Origin: JAWPMT01 sp965267435
GTDB taxonomy: Bacteria; Bacteroidota; Bacteroidia; Cytophagales; Cyclobacteriaceae
Reading direction: 5' to 3'
Length of the DNA stretch: 64,000 nucleotides
NCBI GenBank assembly: GCA_965267435.1
Contig: OZ253960.1
Span: 3,348,001 to 3,412,000, forward strand
The notes under the pieces are model-generated. The model saw only the letters and a list, made by a program, of their open reading frames with translations, had not been told where the DNA came from and did not search any database. Position 1 is the first letter of the stretch. Each line of letters begins with the position of its first letter. Made by a program: the position numbers and the translations under genes. Shown here one piece after another: positions 27,131 through 36,496 of this stretch.

Positions 27131-28570
27131 ATGCATACGCAAGTGGCCATTATCGGCAGCGGGTTTGGCGCATTGACATGTGCTGCTATGTTGGCTCAGA
27201 AGGGGATGAAAGTGACTGTGCTAGAGCAGAATTACCTTCCTGGGGGATGCACATCTTCTTACTGGAGGAAGGGATTCGTATTCGAAGCTGGGGCGACGAC
27301 CGTTGTTGGGATGGATGAGCACATGCCTCTTCGGCAAATAATGGATGCTACCGGCGTGGAGTTCCCCCTACGGAAGCTGGAACTCCCGATGATGGTTCAC
27401 TTGAAAGATGGGACTGCCTTGCGAAGGCATCAGGACCTGGGTCGGTGGATCGCTGAGGTGTCGAAAAGGTTTGGTGGGAACCAGGAGGGTTTTTGGCAAC
27501 GCGCCTATGATGTGAGTAAGTTCGTATGGCAAACGTCAGGCAGATACAAGGCCTTCCCTCCCAGCAGTTGGTCGGACGCCCGGAATCTCGCCGCCAACTT
27601 CTTACTGTCAGACTTAAAATATGCGACCAATGCCTTCGTGAGTACGAAGGCGATGATGGAAAAATATAAAGTCAGCACACACGAGTTCGAAACGTTTGTG
27701 GACGAGCAACTGCTGATCACTGCACAGAATCATAAGGAGGAGGTGAATTTTCTCTTTGGTGCCGCTGCCCTTTGCTACACGAACTACTCCAACTACTACG
27801 TGGACGGAGGTCTCATCAACCTCGTGCAACCTCTCATTGATTATCTGGAGCAAAACAATGGCCAGCTGCTGCTGCGCACTGGGGTCCAACAGATCGAATC
27901 CAAAGCAGGTAAGTACCACATCCATACGAAAAAGGGAGAGTTCACAGCAGACTTTGTGATCTCCGGTATTCCTCTCAACAACACCCAAAAGATCTTTCCT
28001 GACCTCCCCGTTGCAGAGGAGAAAGTGATGGATTCAGAGCAACTCAATGGGGCCTTCCAGATGGGCGTGGGCTTTAAATGCGACAGGACCTTCGAATCAC
28101 TCCACCATCAGATCCATTTGGATAAGCCGCTTTCATTCACTGATTCGAAGAGCATTTTTCTCAGCCTTAGTCATGAACAGGATGCCACCAGATCTGACTT
28201 ACCCGGCCACCGGGTGGCGTCAATAAGCACTCATGTCCCCGACCCTGCCCACACCTGGGTCAATGGCGAGCAACTGGAGCAGGAAGTACTGGAAGTACTG
28301 GAAGCAAAGGGTTTTCTCGAGAAAGAGGATGTTGTCTATATGCACTCCTCGACTCCTAAGTCATGGCAGAAATGGACGCAACGATCGTGGGGCTTTGTGG
28401 GTGGCTACCCACAGTATCTCAAGATCAAACCATGGCAAATGCAAGACGCGCGACTCGACGGAAAAAAAGCCTATCTGTGTGGAGACACCGCTTACCCTGG
28501 TCAGGGAATCCCGGGAACCGCCTTAAGTGGCATTATCGCCAGTGAGAAACTGGCCAACGATTGGTTGTAG
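27131..28570 (+). CDS. FAD-dependent oxidoreductase, phytoene-desaturase (CrtI) family
   Basis: The protein has 479 residues. An N-terminal Rossmann FAD site shows AIIGSGFGALTCAAMLAQKG with the acidic residue at the end of strand 2 (VTVLEQ), then LPGGCTSSYWRKGFVFEAG, the family line of CrtI-like enzymes. The C-terminal FAD motif is CGDTAYPGQGIPGTALSGIIASEKLA. It acts on hydrophobic polyenes or related lipids at the membrane, as a desaturase, isomerase or saturase of carotenoids; the precise reaction cannot be told. No other carotenoid genes lie nearby. It stands as a single gene or the first of a unit with cysH, 54 bp downstream. Confidence 0.8.
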   Translation: MHTQVAIIGSGFGALTCAAMLAQKGMKVTVLEQNYLPGGCTSSYWRKGFVFEAGATTVVGMDEHMPLRQIMDATGVEFPLRKLELPMMVHLKDGTALRRHQDLGRWIAEVSKRFGGNQEGFWQRAYDVSKFVWQTSGRYKAFPPSSWSDARNLAANFLLSDLKYATNAFVSTKAMMEKYKVSTHEFETFVDEQLLITAQNHKEEVNFLFGAAALCYTNYSNYYVDGGLINLVQPLIDYLEQNNGQLLLRTGVQQIESKAGKYHIHTKKGEFTADFVISGIPLNNTQKIFPDLPVAEEKVMDSEQLNGAFQMGVGFKCDRTFESLHHQIHLDKPLSFTDSKSIFLSLSHEQDATRSDLPGHRVASISTHVPDPAHTWVNGEQLEQEVLEVLEAKGFLEKEDVVYMHSSTPKSWQKWTQRSWGFVGGYPQYLKIKPWQMQDARLDGKKAYLCGDTAYPGQGIPGTALSGIIASEKLANDWL

Positions 28571-28623
28571 AGGTATAATGCCTATCGCGAGGTTGAATTG
28601 CTTGTTTTTGAGCAAATTCGCGT

Positions 28624-29283
28624 GTGCAAATAAATGAGATCAGACAAAAGATAGAGGGCTACCATCGGGAAGGGAAACGGTTATTCACCACTTCCTCCTT
28701 TCAAACCCATAGCCTTGTGATGCTCCACATCCTGAGCAGGATTGACCAGAACATCCCTGTATACTTCCTAAATACCGGTTACCTCTTTCCGGAGACCGTG
28801 TCATTTCGTGATGAAGTTGCAGTGGAGTTTGGCCTGAAAATCGTCGACCTCAAGCCTACAACACCAAAGCACCTGCAGCGTGATGCCAGCGGCAAACTGA
28901 TGTTTACCAACGATCCTGACCACTGCTGCTACCTCAACAAAACGCAGCCAATGGAGGCGATCCTCGCCAGTCACGATGTCTGGATCAATGGTGTGAGAGC
29001 TGACCAGAGTGTCGTTCGCAAGGCGATGAAGGTAGAACAGCCTGCGCCTTTTGACAGCATCCGATTCCACCCCATGCTCGATTGGGACAAAAAAGCCATC
29101 TTTCGATACATAAAAGAACACGACCTACCGAGGCACCCAATGGATGCGAAGGGCTATACAAGTATCGGTTGTGAGCCGTGCACGCGTAAAGTGGATCTTG
29201 ACATGCAGGAGCGCGAAGCCCGGTGGTTTGGGCTCAACAAAGTAGAATGCGGGTTGCACACAGACTTGATTTCAGCAAAATGA
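28624..29283 (+). CDS. cysH: Adenylyl-sulfate/PAPS reductase (CysH family)
   Basis: The protein has 219 residues, starting at GTG 28624; no in-frame ATG fits better. The active-site line is ECGLH with catalytic Cys209. Cys101-Cys102 and Cys183/Cys186 (CEPC) are the ligands of a 4Fe-4S cluster, the APS-reductase version rather than the cluster-free PAPS enzyme. It reduces activated sulfate to sulfite with thioredoxin. cysD, cysN and cysI are not in the window. It overlaps the next epimerase gene by ATGA. Sulfate freed by the sulfatases further on could feed this step, but there is no proof of a link. Confidence 0.88.
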   Translation: MQINEIRQKIEGYHREGKRLFTTSSFQTHSLVMLHILSRIDQNIPVYFLNTGYLFPETVSFRDEVAVEFGLKIVDLKPTTPKHLQRDASGKLMFTNDPDHCCYLNKTQPMEAILASHDVWINGVRADQSVVRKAMKVEQPAPFDSIRFHPMLDWDKKAIFRYIKEHDLPRHPMDAKGYTSIGCEPCTRKVDLDMQEREARWFGLNKVECGLHTDLISAK

Positions 29284-30197
29284 AGATACTGATCACGGGC
29301 GGAGCAGGGTACGTTGGGACTGAGCTCACCAGGGGACTGGCCAATCATCCGGATATTGATGAGGTCGTTATCTATGACAACCTCAGTAAGGGCCACTTCA
29401 ATTTCTTTATGGGGCATAGCTTTGGCGATAAGCCCATCAAGTTTATCCAGGGAGATATTCTGGACTCTCGCCTTCTGAAGAAAGCCATGTCCGATGTGGA
29501 CATCGTCATACACCTGGCAGCGAAGGTCACTACTCCTTTTGCCAATACGGACCCACACTTCTTTGAGCAGGTGAATCATTGGGGCACCGCGGAGGTCGTG
29601 TATGCGGCCGAAGAGCGCAATCTCTCGAAATTCATCTACCTGAGCAGCACGTCAGTGTACGGCGCGAAGAAATCATTGGCTGATGAAGCGTCTACACCCA
29701 ATCCAAGGACGTTTTACGGTATCTCGAAGATGCGAGGAGAGGAGCACGTCACACGGTTGATGGAAAAGACCAATGCCGTCATTATTCGCGGTGGCAATGT
29801 GTATGGCTACAGCAAGAGTATGCGGTTCGACGCAGTGATCAACAAATTCATGTTCGACGCCAACTTTGCTAATCGCATTCAGATCTATGGCAGCGGCAAG
29901 CAAAAAAGGGCATTCATCCACATCCAACATCTGGTGCACAGCCTCGTGCAGGTCTGCCTTCACGACGTTCGCTCAGGGACGTACAATATCGTGGACAAAA
30001 ACCTGCAGATACTGGATATCGTCGATGTCCTCAAGGAGCTTTATCCCTCCCTGGAGTTCCTGTTCACCAATCAGCACATGCAGCTTCGAGAGTTGCATAT
30101 CAGTCCGGAGACCCGATTATTCGATCAGATTCCGAAGTTTGACGATACCGACTTCAAGGACGAGCTCATAGAATTCAAGAGCAAGTTTGCTTTTTGA
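29280..30197 (+). CDS. NAD-dependent epimerase/dehydratase family protein
   Basis: This extended SDR enzyme of 305 residues has GGAGYVGTEL (residues 7-16, NAD binding) and TFYGISKMRGE (Tyr and Lys of the active site, near 145-155), with an upstream STSVYG serine. The family acts on nucleotide sugars such as UDP-glucose, GDP-mannose or dTDP-glucose intermediates. The substrate is not clear here. The ATG at 29280 overlaps the stop of cysH, so it is co-translated with it; this start is preferred over an in-frame one at 29223 inside cysH. Confidence 0.8.
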   Translation: MKILITGGAGYVGTELTRGLANHPDIDEVVIYDNLSKGHFNFFMGHSFGDKPIKFIQGDILDSRLLKKAMSDVDIVIHLAAKVTTPFANTDPHFFEQVNHWGTAEVVYAAEERNLSKFIYLSSTSVYGAKKSLADEASTPNPRTFYGISKMRGEEHVTRLMEKTNAVIIRGGNVYGYSKSMRFDAVINKFMFDANFANRIQIYGSGKQKRAFIHIQHLVHSLVQVCLHDVRSGTYNIVDKNLQILDIVDVLKELYPSLEFLFTNQHMQLRELHISPETRLFDQIPKFDDTDFKDELIEFKSKFAF

Positions 30198-30221
30198 TCG
30201 GGAAAGAATAGCCCGAAACGA

Positions 30222-31244
30222 TCACCTTCGGCGACCCGGAGAAAAAGAAGTAACCAAGCCAAACCTTAAGCCCATCAGCTGCCTGTCCTCCAGGTAGTAC
30301 AGAGGTAGTGTCAGTGCCGCGTTCAGGCGCAGGTTCACAGCAGAGTTTCTATTGATAATAAAGCCTCCACCGAAAAAAAAGCCGACGCCGCCGTTGGTTT
30401 TCTTCACGTTGGGCTCTGATCTGTCGATTGTATGGAAGCCGTAGTCCATACCCCCCTGGACAAAGGGACTCAAGCCTTTGCCTGAAAAGGCGTAAATCGC
30501 TCCAATGTTGATATTGCCGTGCTTGTATCGCTTATTGCTCGTATCCTCGTCCTCCAGGACTGACGACGTGGGGTAGAACTCCAGATTGCCCATTATCATC
30601 AAGTTCGGCGCGTCGAAAGTGTACCCGAGTCCAAAGCCCGAGACCGTCTGCTCATTCATTACATACGTGCCACCCAACATGACACCAAAGTAGTGGTAGA
30701 TATCGGTGTGTACGCTCTCAGCAAGCTCCGACTCATAGTTGGTGACCTCATCAAACTCTGCGTCATTCCGTGCTTTGACCGGTGAATTGAAATTTCTTCC
30801 TAACCTCGACAGCAGGGGATCCAGGTCCTCGCGAACATTGCCCTTCAGCATATCATGCCAGACCTGCTCTCCTGAGGGCAAGCTCTGAAGGCCCAGGGAA
30901 ATGACATACTTATCGCCGAGTTCCACAATAGCCCCCGTGAGGATCAGGTCTGCCTCGTACTCGCCAGCATATTGCACCGTTTCAGCAAAGTCCTCCTTCT
31001 CGTAGTACTCGTTGTGATTTTTTGGAAGGATGATATTGTAGTCGTGGTGGTCTTCGATGTAGGCTTTGATCAACCGGGATGTGGAGTACTGGAGACCGAC
31101 ATCCTGGTCCAGATTGATCAATTCGAAGTATGGAAAGTAGACGTTTTTTTGGCCGTAGGCACCAGGCGTGGCCACGGTTGCGAAGACGAGGCAGGTTACC
31201 AAAATGCGAATAGTCCTTCGTGCTGTGAGTGGTGGTATGATCAT
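30222..31244 (-). CDS. Outer-membrane beta-barrel protein with TolB/LpoB-like N-terminal domain
   Basis: This 340-residue protein has a signal peptide ending near AYGQ (about residue 31). The first part (about 35-160) has an alpha/beta look with LIKAYIEDHHDYNIIL and YEADLILTGAIVELGDKYVISL, as in the periplasmic domains of LpoB or TolB-like proteins. The second part (about 185-340) is a beta-rich series with GLGYTFDAPNLMIMGNLEF, INIGAIYAFSGKGLSPFVQGG and an end GLRFGLVTSFSPGRRR, suggestive of a small barrel. I do not recognise a named family. It is convergent with the epimerase gene and separated from valS by 203 bp. Confidence 0.55.
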   Translation of the reverse strand: MIIPPLTARRTIRILVTCLVFATVATPGAYGQKNVYFPYFELINLDQDVGLQYSTSRLIKAYIEDHHDYNIILPKNHNEYYEKEDFAETVQYAGEYEADLILTGAIVELGDKYVISLGLQSLPSGEQVWHDMLKGNVREDLDPLLSRLGRNFNSPVKARNDAEFDEVTNYESELAESVHTDIYHYFGVMLGGTYVMNEQTVSGFGLGYTFDAPNLMIMGNLEFYPTSSVLEDEDTSNKRYKHGNINIGAIYAFSGKGLSPFVQGGMDYGFHTIDRSEPNVKKTNGGVGFFFGGGFIINRNSAVNLRLNAALTLPLYYLEDRQLMGLRFGLVTSFSPGRRR

Positions 31245-31414
31245 GGCCTTGAGTGTTTGTCCTTAGTAGAAGTAGAATAGTGAATAGTACACCCCTAAAA
31301 ATCGTGCCTGAAAATACCACCACATGAATAGCAAAAGCCCACTCAACCAAAAAACCAGTGCCTAACCGAGCACAAAAAAGGGAAGCCTTGTTAACGGCTG
31401 TTCATCACTTCGGC

Positions 31415-31422
31415 TAATTTTG
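31415..31422 (+). promoter_or_regulatory. Candidate -7 element for valS
   Basis: TAATTTTG fits the phylum consensus TAnnTTTG and lies 25 bp before the valS start. A TTG at 31388-31390 could serve as the -33 element although the gap is a little long. Confidence 0.45.
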
Positions 31423-31447
31423 CTGCTTCAAAATTTCGCGAGCGACG

Positions 31448-34126
31448 ATGACGGAACTATCGAGTAAGTACGAGCCTCAATCGGTTGAGGACAAATGGTA
31501 CCAAACCTGGGACGAAAACGGCTGCTTCCAGGCGGAAGTCAATCCCGACAAAGAACCGTATTCGATTGTCATTCCCCCTCCCAATGTGACCGGCGTCCTG
31601 CACATGGGACACATGCTCAACAATACCATCCAGGATGTGCTTATCCGCAAGGCACGCATGGAGGGCAAAGAAGCGTGCTGGGTACCAGGTACGGATCACG
31701 CATCCATCGCCACCGAGGCCAAGGTCGTGCGCATGCTCAGGGAAAAAGGCATCAAAAAGAGTGACCTCACCAGAGAGGAATTCCTCAAATACGCCTGGGA
31801 GTGGAAAGAAAAATACGGAGGCATCATCCTCCAGCAACTGCGTAAGCTCGGTGCCAGCTGCGATTGGGAGCGTACCGCCTTCACCATGGACGAAGACTAC
31901 TATAGTGCGGTCATCAGAGTATTCGTAGACCTATACAAAAAAGGCTACATCTACCGAGGCCTGCGCATGGTCAACTGGGATGTGGAGGCACAGACTGCCG
32001 TATCCAACGAAGAAGTCATCTACAAGGAAGACGGCGAAGTATCCAAGCTATACTCCGTGAAGTACAAGATCGCCGGCTCCGACGATCACGTTGTCATTGC
32101 AACACAGCGACCGGAAACGATCCTGGGTGATACGGCCATCGCCGTCAACCCCAAGGACGACAGGTTCAAGCACCTGATCGGGCAGAAGGCGATCGTGCCC
32201 TTTGTCGAACGCGAAGTACCTATCATCGGCGACGACTACGTTGAGCTAGACTTCGGTACCGGCTGCCTGAAAGTAACTCCGGCGCACGACCCCAATGATT
32301 ACGAAATAGGCCTTCGCCACAACCTCGAGGTCGTCGATACCATCAACCTCGACGGCACCCTCAATGAAGATTGTGGCGTACCCAAGTACATCGGCATGGA
32401 GCGCTTCAAGGCTCGAAAAGAGATCATCAAAGACCTCGACGCCGCGGGTATCCTTGTTGGCGATGAAGAATTCACGACCCGCATCGGCCGCAGCGAGCGG
32501 ACCAACTCCGTGATCGAACCCAAGCTCTCCCTGCAGTGGTTCATCAAAATGAAAGACATATCGCGACGCGCACACAAAGCCGTCGACGAGGATGAGATCC
32601 TACTCTATCCGGCCAAGTTCAAGAACACCTACAACCACTGGATGGAGAACGTGCGCGACTGGTGCATCTCCCGTCAGCTGTGGTGGGGACAGCGCATTCC
32701 TGCCTACTACTTCGGGCAAGGCGAGGACGACTTCGTCGTAGCCGAGTCGATCGAAGAAGCATTGCCGCTTGCGCAGGAGAAAAGCGGCAACTCCGGATTG
32801 ACGACCTCGGACCTTCGGCAGGACGAGGATGTGCTCGACACCTGGGCATCCTCCTGGCTCTTCCCCCTGCAGGTCTTCAATGGCCTCAACGAAGAGTACT
32901 TCGACAAAGAGACCGGCAAGATCGTAGAAGGTGCCAACAAGGAACTCGATTACTTCTACCCCACGGACACGCTGGTCACCGCCCCCGAGATCCTGTTTTT
33001 CTGGGTGGCGCGGATGATCATCTCGGGCTACGAGTACAAGGGCGACAAGCCCTTCAAGCAAGTCTATCTCACAGGTATCGTTCGTGACAAGCTGCGACGC
33101 AAGATGTCCAAGTCTTTGGGCAACTCCCCTGATCCGCTGGACCTCATCGCCCAGTTTGGCGCCGACGCTGTCCGCACGGGCATGTTGTTCTCTTCTCCAG
33201 CGGGGAACGACCTGCTTTATGACGAGAAGCTCGTCGAGCAGGGGCGCAACTTCGCCAACAAGATATGGAACGCCTTCCGACTGGTCAAAGGCTGGCTCCC
33301 CCAGGACCTACCTCAGCCCCAGGAAAATGTACTGGCCATCTCATGGTTCGAGTCGGACATGAACAAAGCGCTGACGGAGCTCGAGGACCACTTCTCCAAG
33401 TTCCGCATGTCGGACGCACTCATGACGCTCTACAAGCTCATTTGGAACGACTTCTGCAGCTGGTACCTCGAGTGGATCAAGCCCAACTACGGGGAGCCCA
33501 TCGATCGCGATACCTACGACGCGACACTCGGCTTCTTTGACAAGCTGATGCGAGTCTTGCACCCCTTCATGCCCTTCCTTACCGAGGAGCTGTGGCAAAA
33601 CATTTACGACCGCAACGGCGACTTCCTCATCACCTCAGAGTGGGTCGAGGCCGGACCTTATGAGGAACTCAGCTTGCAACATGGAGAGGAGCTCTTCGAG
33701 ATCGTCGCCAACATCCGCAACATCCGCAGCAGCAAGCAGATCTCCCCCAAGGAGTTGATGCCCCTCGTGATCAACATGCACGCAGAGGAGTTCAGCCCGC
33801 TGTCGGGTTCCATCAAGAAGCTCGCAAACATCTCTGACATCAAATTCTCTCCTGAGAAGCCCGAGCACTGCTTCAGCTTCGTGGTGCACTCCACAGAGTT
33901 TTACCTGGTTTCAGAGGGGGCCGTCGACGTCGAGGCCGAGCGCACCAATATGGAGAAGGAACTCGCCTATCAGCAGGGATTCCTCGCTTCGGTAGAGAAG
34001 AAGCTCAGCAACGAGAAATTTGTGAGTGGAGCACCTGAGAAGGTTGTGGAGATGGAGCGCAAGAAGAAAGCCGACGCCGAATCAAAGATCAAAGCACTGC
34101 AAGAAGGATTGGCGAAGCTGGGTTAA
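31448..34126 (+). CDS. valS: Valyl-tRNA synthetase
   Basis: ValS joins valine to tRNA(Val) and edits misactivated threonine. The protein has 892 residues, normal for the bacterial form. The HIGH motif reads PPPNVTGVLHMGHMLN near residue 38-53, the editing domain holds ATQRPETILGDTAIAV, and the KMSKS loop is RRKMSKSLGNSPDPLD near 550. A C-terminal coiled-coil arm (about 825-892) contains EAERTNMEKELAYQQGFLASVEKKLSNEKF. The visible base use is richer in G and C than in neighbours, as expected for a highly expressed gene. Confidence 0.98.
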   Translation: MTELSSKYEPQSVEDKWYQTWDENGCFQAEVNPDKEPYSIVIPPPNVTGVLHMGHMLNNTIQDVLIRKARMEGKEACWVPGTDHASIATEAKVVRMLREKGIKKSDLTREEFLKYAWEWKEKYGGIILQQLRKLGASCDWERTAFTMDEDYYSAVIRVFVDLYKKGYIYRGLRMVNWDVEAQTAVSNEEVIYKEDGEVSKLYSVKYKIAGSDDHVVIATQRPETILGDTAIAVNPKDDRFKHLIGQKAIVPFVEREVPIIGDDYVELDFGTGCLKVTPAHDPNDYEIGLRHNLEVVDTINLDGTLNEDCGVPKYIGMERFKARKEIIKDLDAAGILVGDEEFTTRIGRSERTNSVIEPKLSLQWFIKMKDISRRAHKAVDEDEILLYPAKFKNTYNHWMENVRDWCISRQLWWGQRIPAYYFGQGEDDFVVAESIEEALPLAQEKSGNSGLTTSDLRQDEDVLDTWASSWLFPLQVFNGLNEEYFDKETGKIVEGANKELDYFYPTDTLVTAPEILFFWVARMIISGYEYKGDKPFKQVYLTGIVRDKLRRKMSKSLGNSPDPLDLIAQFGADAVRTGMLFSSPAGNDLLYDEKLVEQGRNFANKIWNAFRLVKGWLPQDLPQPQENVLAISWFESDMNKALTELEDHFSKFRMSDALMTLYKLIWNDFCSWYLEWIKPNYGEPIDRDTYDATLGFFDKLMRVLHPFMPFLTEELWQNIYDRNGDFLITSEWVEAGPYEELSLQHGEELFEIVANIRNIRSSKQISPKELMPLVINMHAEEFSPLSGSIKKLANISDIKFSPEKPEHCFSFVVHSTEFYLVSEGAVDVEAERTNMEKELAYQQGFLASVEKKLSNEKFVSGAPEKVVEMERKKKADAESKIKALQEGLAKLG

Positions 34127-34172
34127 GGTCCACACGGGCTGACGCTTTGGCTATCCCGCCGGGCCTCCTCGC

Positions 34173-34280
34173 GCATGGCCGAGTTTTCGGCCCCGCTCAC
34201 CACGCAGGGGCCAGCCTCATCTCGGCCCTATGCTTACGGCCTTTTTTGTTGGTAGGTTGATAAGTTTTTAAGTTGATGTG
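34173..34280 (+). repeat. Intergenic hairpin repeat, copy 1
   Basis: Within the 344-bp gap after valS, GCATGGCCGAG (34173-34183) pairs with CTCGGCC-ct-ATGC (34221-34233). Inside it, GGCCCC (34189-34194) pairs with GGGGCC (34207-34212). The stem is followed by ACGGCC, six T and a TTGATAAGTTTTTAAGTTGAT tail. A second copy with compensating stem changes lies at 61479-61590. It may serve as a terminator for valS. The remainder of the gap (34281-34470) holds a CGTCATTGCGAAGC fragment at 34312 that recalls another common phylum repeat, and nothing else. Confidence 0.65.
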
Positions 34281-34470
34281 TTTGGTCGAGAACGCGGCAA
34301 ATAACCATGGTCGTCATTGCGAAGCACTAGCAGTTCTCTCTTCGTTGTCGACAGACATAGAGCAAGTTACATTTTACCCAATAAAACCACCCCAACTTCT
34401 CGTCCGCATTGCACTCTGAAAACATTCCTTTCTTAACTTCCCCAGCAATGCCATCTATTGCCATCAAACC

Positions 34471-35379
34471 GTGAAGCTTCCGCAATCAATAACCGGTACC
34501 ACCACCTGGTTGACAGACACCATCCCACTAAATGTGTACTTAATCAAAGGATTTGACAGCGGAATCTTGGTTGACTCAGGCATCAACGCCATGCACGAGG
34601 ACCTACTAGCGATGGTTAGGCAAAGTGGTGTGCCATTGAAGGCTGTGCTGCATACACATTCCCACCATGATCACATCGGTGGAAGCGCAAGGCTAAAACA
34701 GTCCACCGGATGCACGATTGTTGCCCCAAAAACCTACGCCCACTGGCACTACGACTGGGAGGCCCATTACGCAGAGTTTGCCCGACCATTCCCTTCAATA
34801 TTCCCTGATACGCCTGAACTGCGTGAGGAAGTATTTGGCATTCTTGACGAACCCCATCAGGTGGATAGCCATTGCCAGGAGGGAGACTGCTGGGATCTAG
34901 GTGGGGGAGTTCGTCTGGGGTGCTTCAGGTTTGCAGGACATATGTTGGAAGAAGTCGGCTGGCTGGAGGAGCAATCCAAAACATTGATATTAGGTGATGT
35001 GATCACGCTCCTGGAGGCACCTTTCATTCACGGGCACCTCACAGTGGCAGGCTATTGGCAAAGCCTCGAGAAACTCCGACGACTGGTTGATGAGCGATCC
35101 ATCAAGCGGGTGCTAATGGCCCACTTCCCTCCCATGGACACTTCTGCATTTCTGGACCTCATTCATCAAGCAGAAATCTACCTTCGGCTACTCGAGGACA
35201 TCATCATCTCAAAAGTTCGCGGTGGAGCTGCAGATCTGAAGACGGTCTGGTTGCAGACGATTGAGCATCTCGACAAGCAACAGGAGTTTCGCTCCTTGTC
35301 AACCGTAGATGCACACCTCCAGGACCTGGCTCGGGAGGGACTTATCACATATGAGAATCAACAAATCCAAATAACATGA
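34471..35379 (+). CDS. MBL-fold metallo-hydrolase
   Basis: The protein has 302 residues, starting at GTG 34471. The zinc motif HSHHDH (63-68, the HxHxDH pattern) is followed by a later RFAGHMLEEVGW histidine, LILGDVITLLE aspartate and a VLMAHFPP histidine. About 70 residues follow the catalytic core (from about 230) and form a helical winged-like tail, as in many glyoxalase-II or lactonase-like MBL proteins of unclear substrate. The gene overlaps the SDR gene by ATGA, so the pair probably acts in one pathway, such as oxidation of a small alcohol or sugar and hydrolysis of the product (inference). Confidence 0.82.
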   Translation: MKLPQSITGTTTWLTDTIPLNVYLIKGFDSGILVDSGINAMHEDLLAMVRQSGVPLKAVLHTHSHHDHIGGSARLKQSTGCTIVAPKTYAHWHYDWEAHYAEFARPFPSIFPDTPELREEVFGILDEPHQVDSHCQEGDCWDLGGGVRLGCFRFAGHMLEEVGWLEEQSKTLILGDVITLLEAPFIHGHLTVAGYWQSLEKLRRLVDERSIKRVLMAHFPPMDTSAFLDLIHQAEIYLRLLEDIIISKVRGGAADLKTVWLQTIEHLDKQQEFRSLSTVDAHLQDLAREGLITYENQQIQIT

Positions 35380-36149
35380 ATGCTTCGCGGTTGGAAGGCA
35401 AGGTCATTATCGTCACTGGCGGCGCTTCTGGAATTGGAAGGGCGATTGTAGAAGAAGCCGCTGGCTCAGGCGCCATCGCCGTCATTGCAGACGTCAACGA
35501 GGAAATGGGCATTCAGCTGGTGGAGCAATTGACAGGTGCCGGCCATCGTGCACAATTCATCTCATGTGACGTAACGAAAGCCGATCAGGTCCGGTCGATG
35601 GTACAAGAGGCCGCCACTCTCGGCGACATAGGATTTCTGGCCAACTCCGCGGGACTGCAGACCTACGGAACCGTGGAGACCACCTCGGAAGAGTTGTGGG
35701 ACAAAACCATGAACGTCAACCTGAAGAGCATGTACCTCACAGCTCATGAAGTGATTCCACATCTCAAAAGAAATGGTGGAGGCGCGATTGTGAATATCAG
35801 TTCGATTCAAGGGATCCGCTCGCAGAAGAATGTCTCCGCCTATGCCACTTCCAAAGCGGGTGCGATTGCCCTCACTCGCTGTATGGGGCTCGACTACGCA
35901 CAGGAAAATATTCGGGTGAATTGCATCTGCCCCGGCTCCATAGATACACCATTGCTGCGCTTCGGTGCCGGCAAGCACGGACCGGTAGAGGAGGTCCTGC
36001 AATCCTGGGGCAGTCAGCATCCCATTGGCAGAATTGGCACACCCGAAGAGATTGCCAAGGTCGCTCTGTTTCTCATGAGACCGGAAGCCTCCTTCATCGT
36101 GGGTCAGTCCATCGTGGCCGATGGTGGGTTGGGGAGTGTCATTTTGTAG
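35376..36149 (+). CDS. SDR family oxidoreductase
   Basis: This classical short-chain dehydrogenase of 257 residues has the cofactor site TGGASGIGR (14-22), NSAG (90-93; the usual NAG has an insert), Ser142/Ser143 and the active-site pair Tyr156 and Lys160 (YATSK). A DV pair (Asp66-Val67) after the fourth strand and Asp39 at the end of strand 2 favour NAD(H) over NADP(H). The C-terminal line is SFIVGQSIVADGGLGSV. It is coupled to the MBL gene. A sugar or hydroxy-acid dehydrogenase is likely. Because a fucose-type utilization locus begins 0.9 kb away, L-fucose oxidation is possible but unproven. Confidence 0.85.
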   Translation: MNASRLEGKVIIVTGGASGIGRAIVEEAAGSGAIAVIADVNEEMGIQLVEQLTGAGHRAQFISCDVTKADQVRSMVQEAATLGDIGFLANSAGLQTYGTVETTSEELWDKTMNVNLKSMYLTAHEVIPHLKRNGGGAIVNISSIQGIRSQKNVSAYATSKAGAIALTRCMGLDYAQENIRVNCICPGSIDTPLLRFGAGKHGPVEEVLQSWGSQHPIGRIGTPEEIAKVALFLMRPEASFIVGQSIVADGGLGSVIL

Positions 36150-36496
36150 CCTTTTCAGGCGATTTCAGCCACATACAACAATAGTGCAGACTCCTGCAAC
36201 AATGCTGAAACAGGATCGCGGGCCATAACTGGTGAGCTGGACTCAGTACCTGAGAGGAACAGTAGCATTTCGTATGCACCCACCAAACATAGAGCCACTC
36301 GAAAGAATGGCTTTTTTCATGTACCAGGTCCTGACAGCCCGGCATTGTATCAATTCCCGTTGAAAAGTGGCTGTATGCAACCACGTTGACAGCGATTGCA
36401 ACAGGAGTGAAACACCGTGATACCCCTACTATAGACCTTTGAACCATAGTTATTCACCGCTCGAGCCGAAGGGTTGGGGCACAAAGTTCAAAAGTC
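36150..36496. other. Intergenic gap without recognised features
   Basis: There are 347 bp between the SDR gene and a small lipoprotein gene. No supported gene, hairpin terminator or repeat was seen. A minus-strand reading frame at 36139-36447 has no protein-like features. The gap probably contains the promoter of the downstream gene, but I could not place its elements. Confidence 0.5.

Noticed and set aside
34471..36149. MBL hydrolase and SDR as an L-fucose catabolic pair belonging to the glycan locus
   Set aside because: Only closeness and gene coupling support it; a 347-bp gap and a lipoprotein gene separate them from the locus, and no residue shows fucose specificity. Kept as possibility, not as a call.
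36139..36447. Minus-strand 102-residue reading frame as a gene
   Set aside because: No signal, domain or family-like sequence, and it overlaps the end of a well supported SDR gene.
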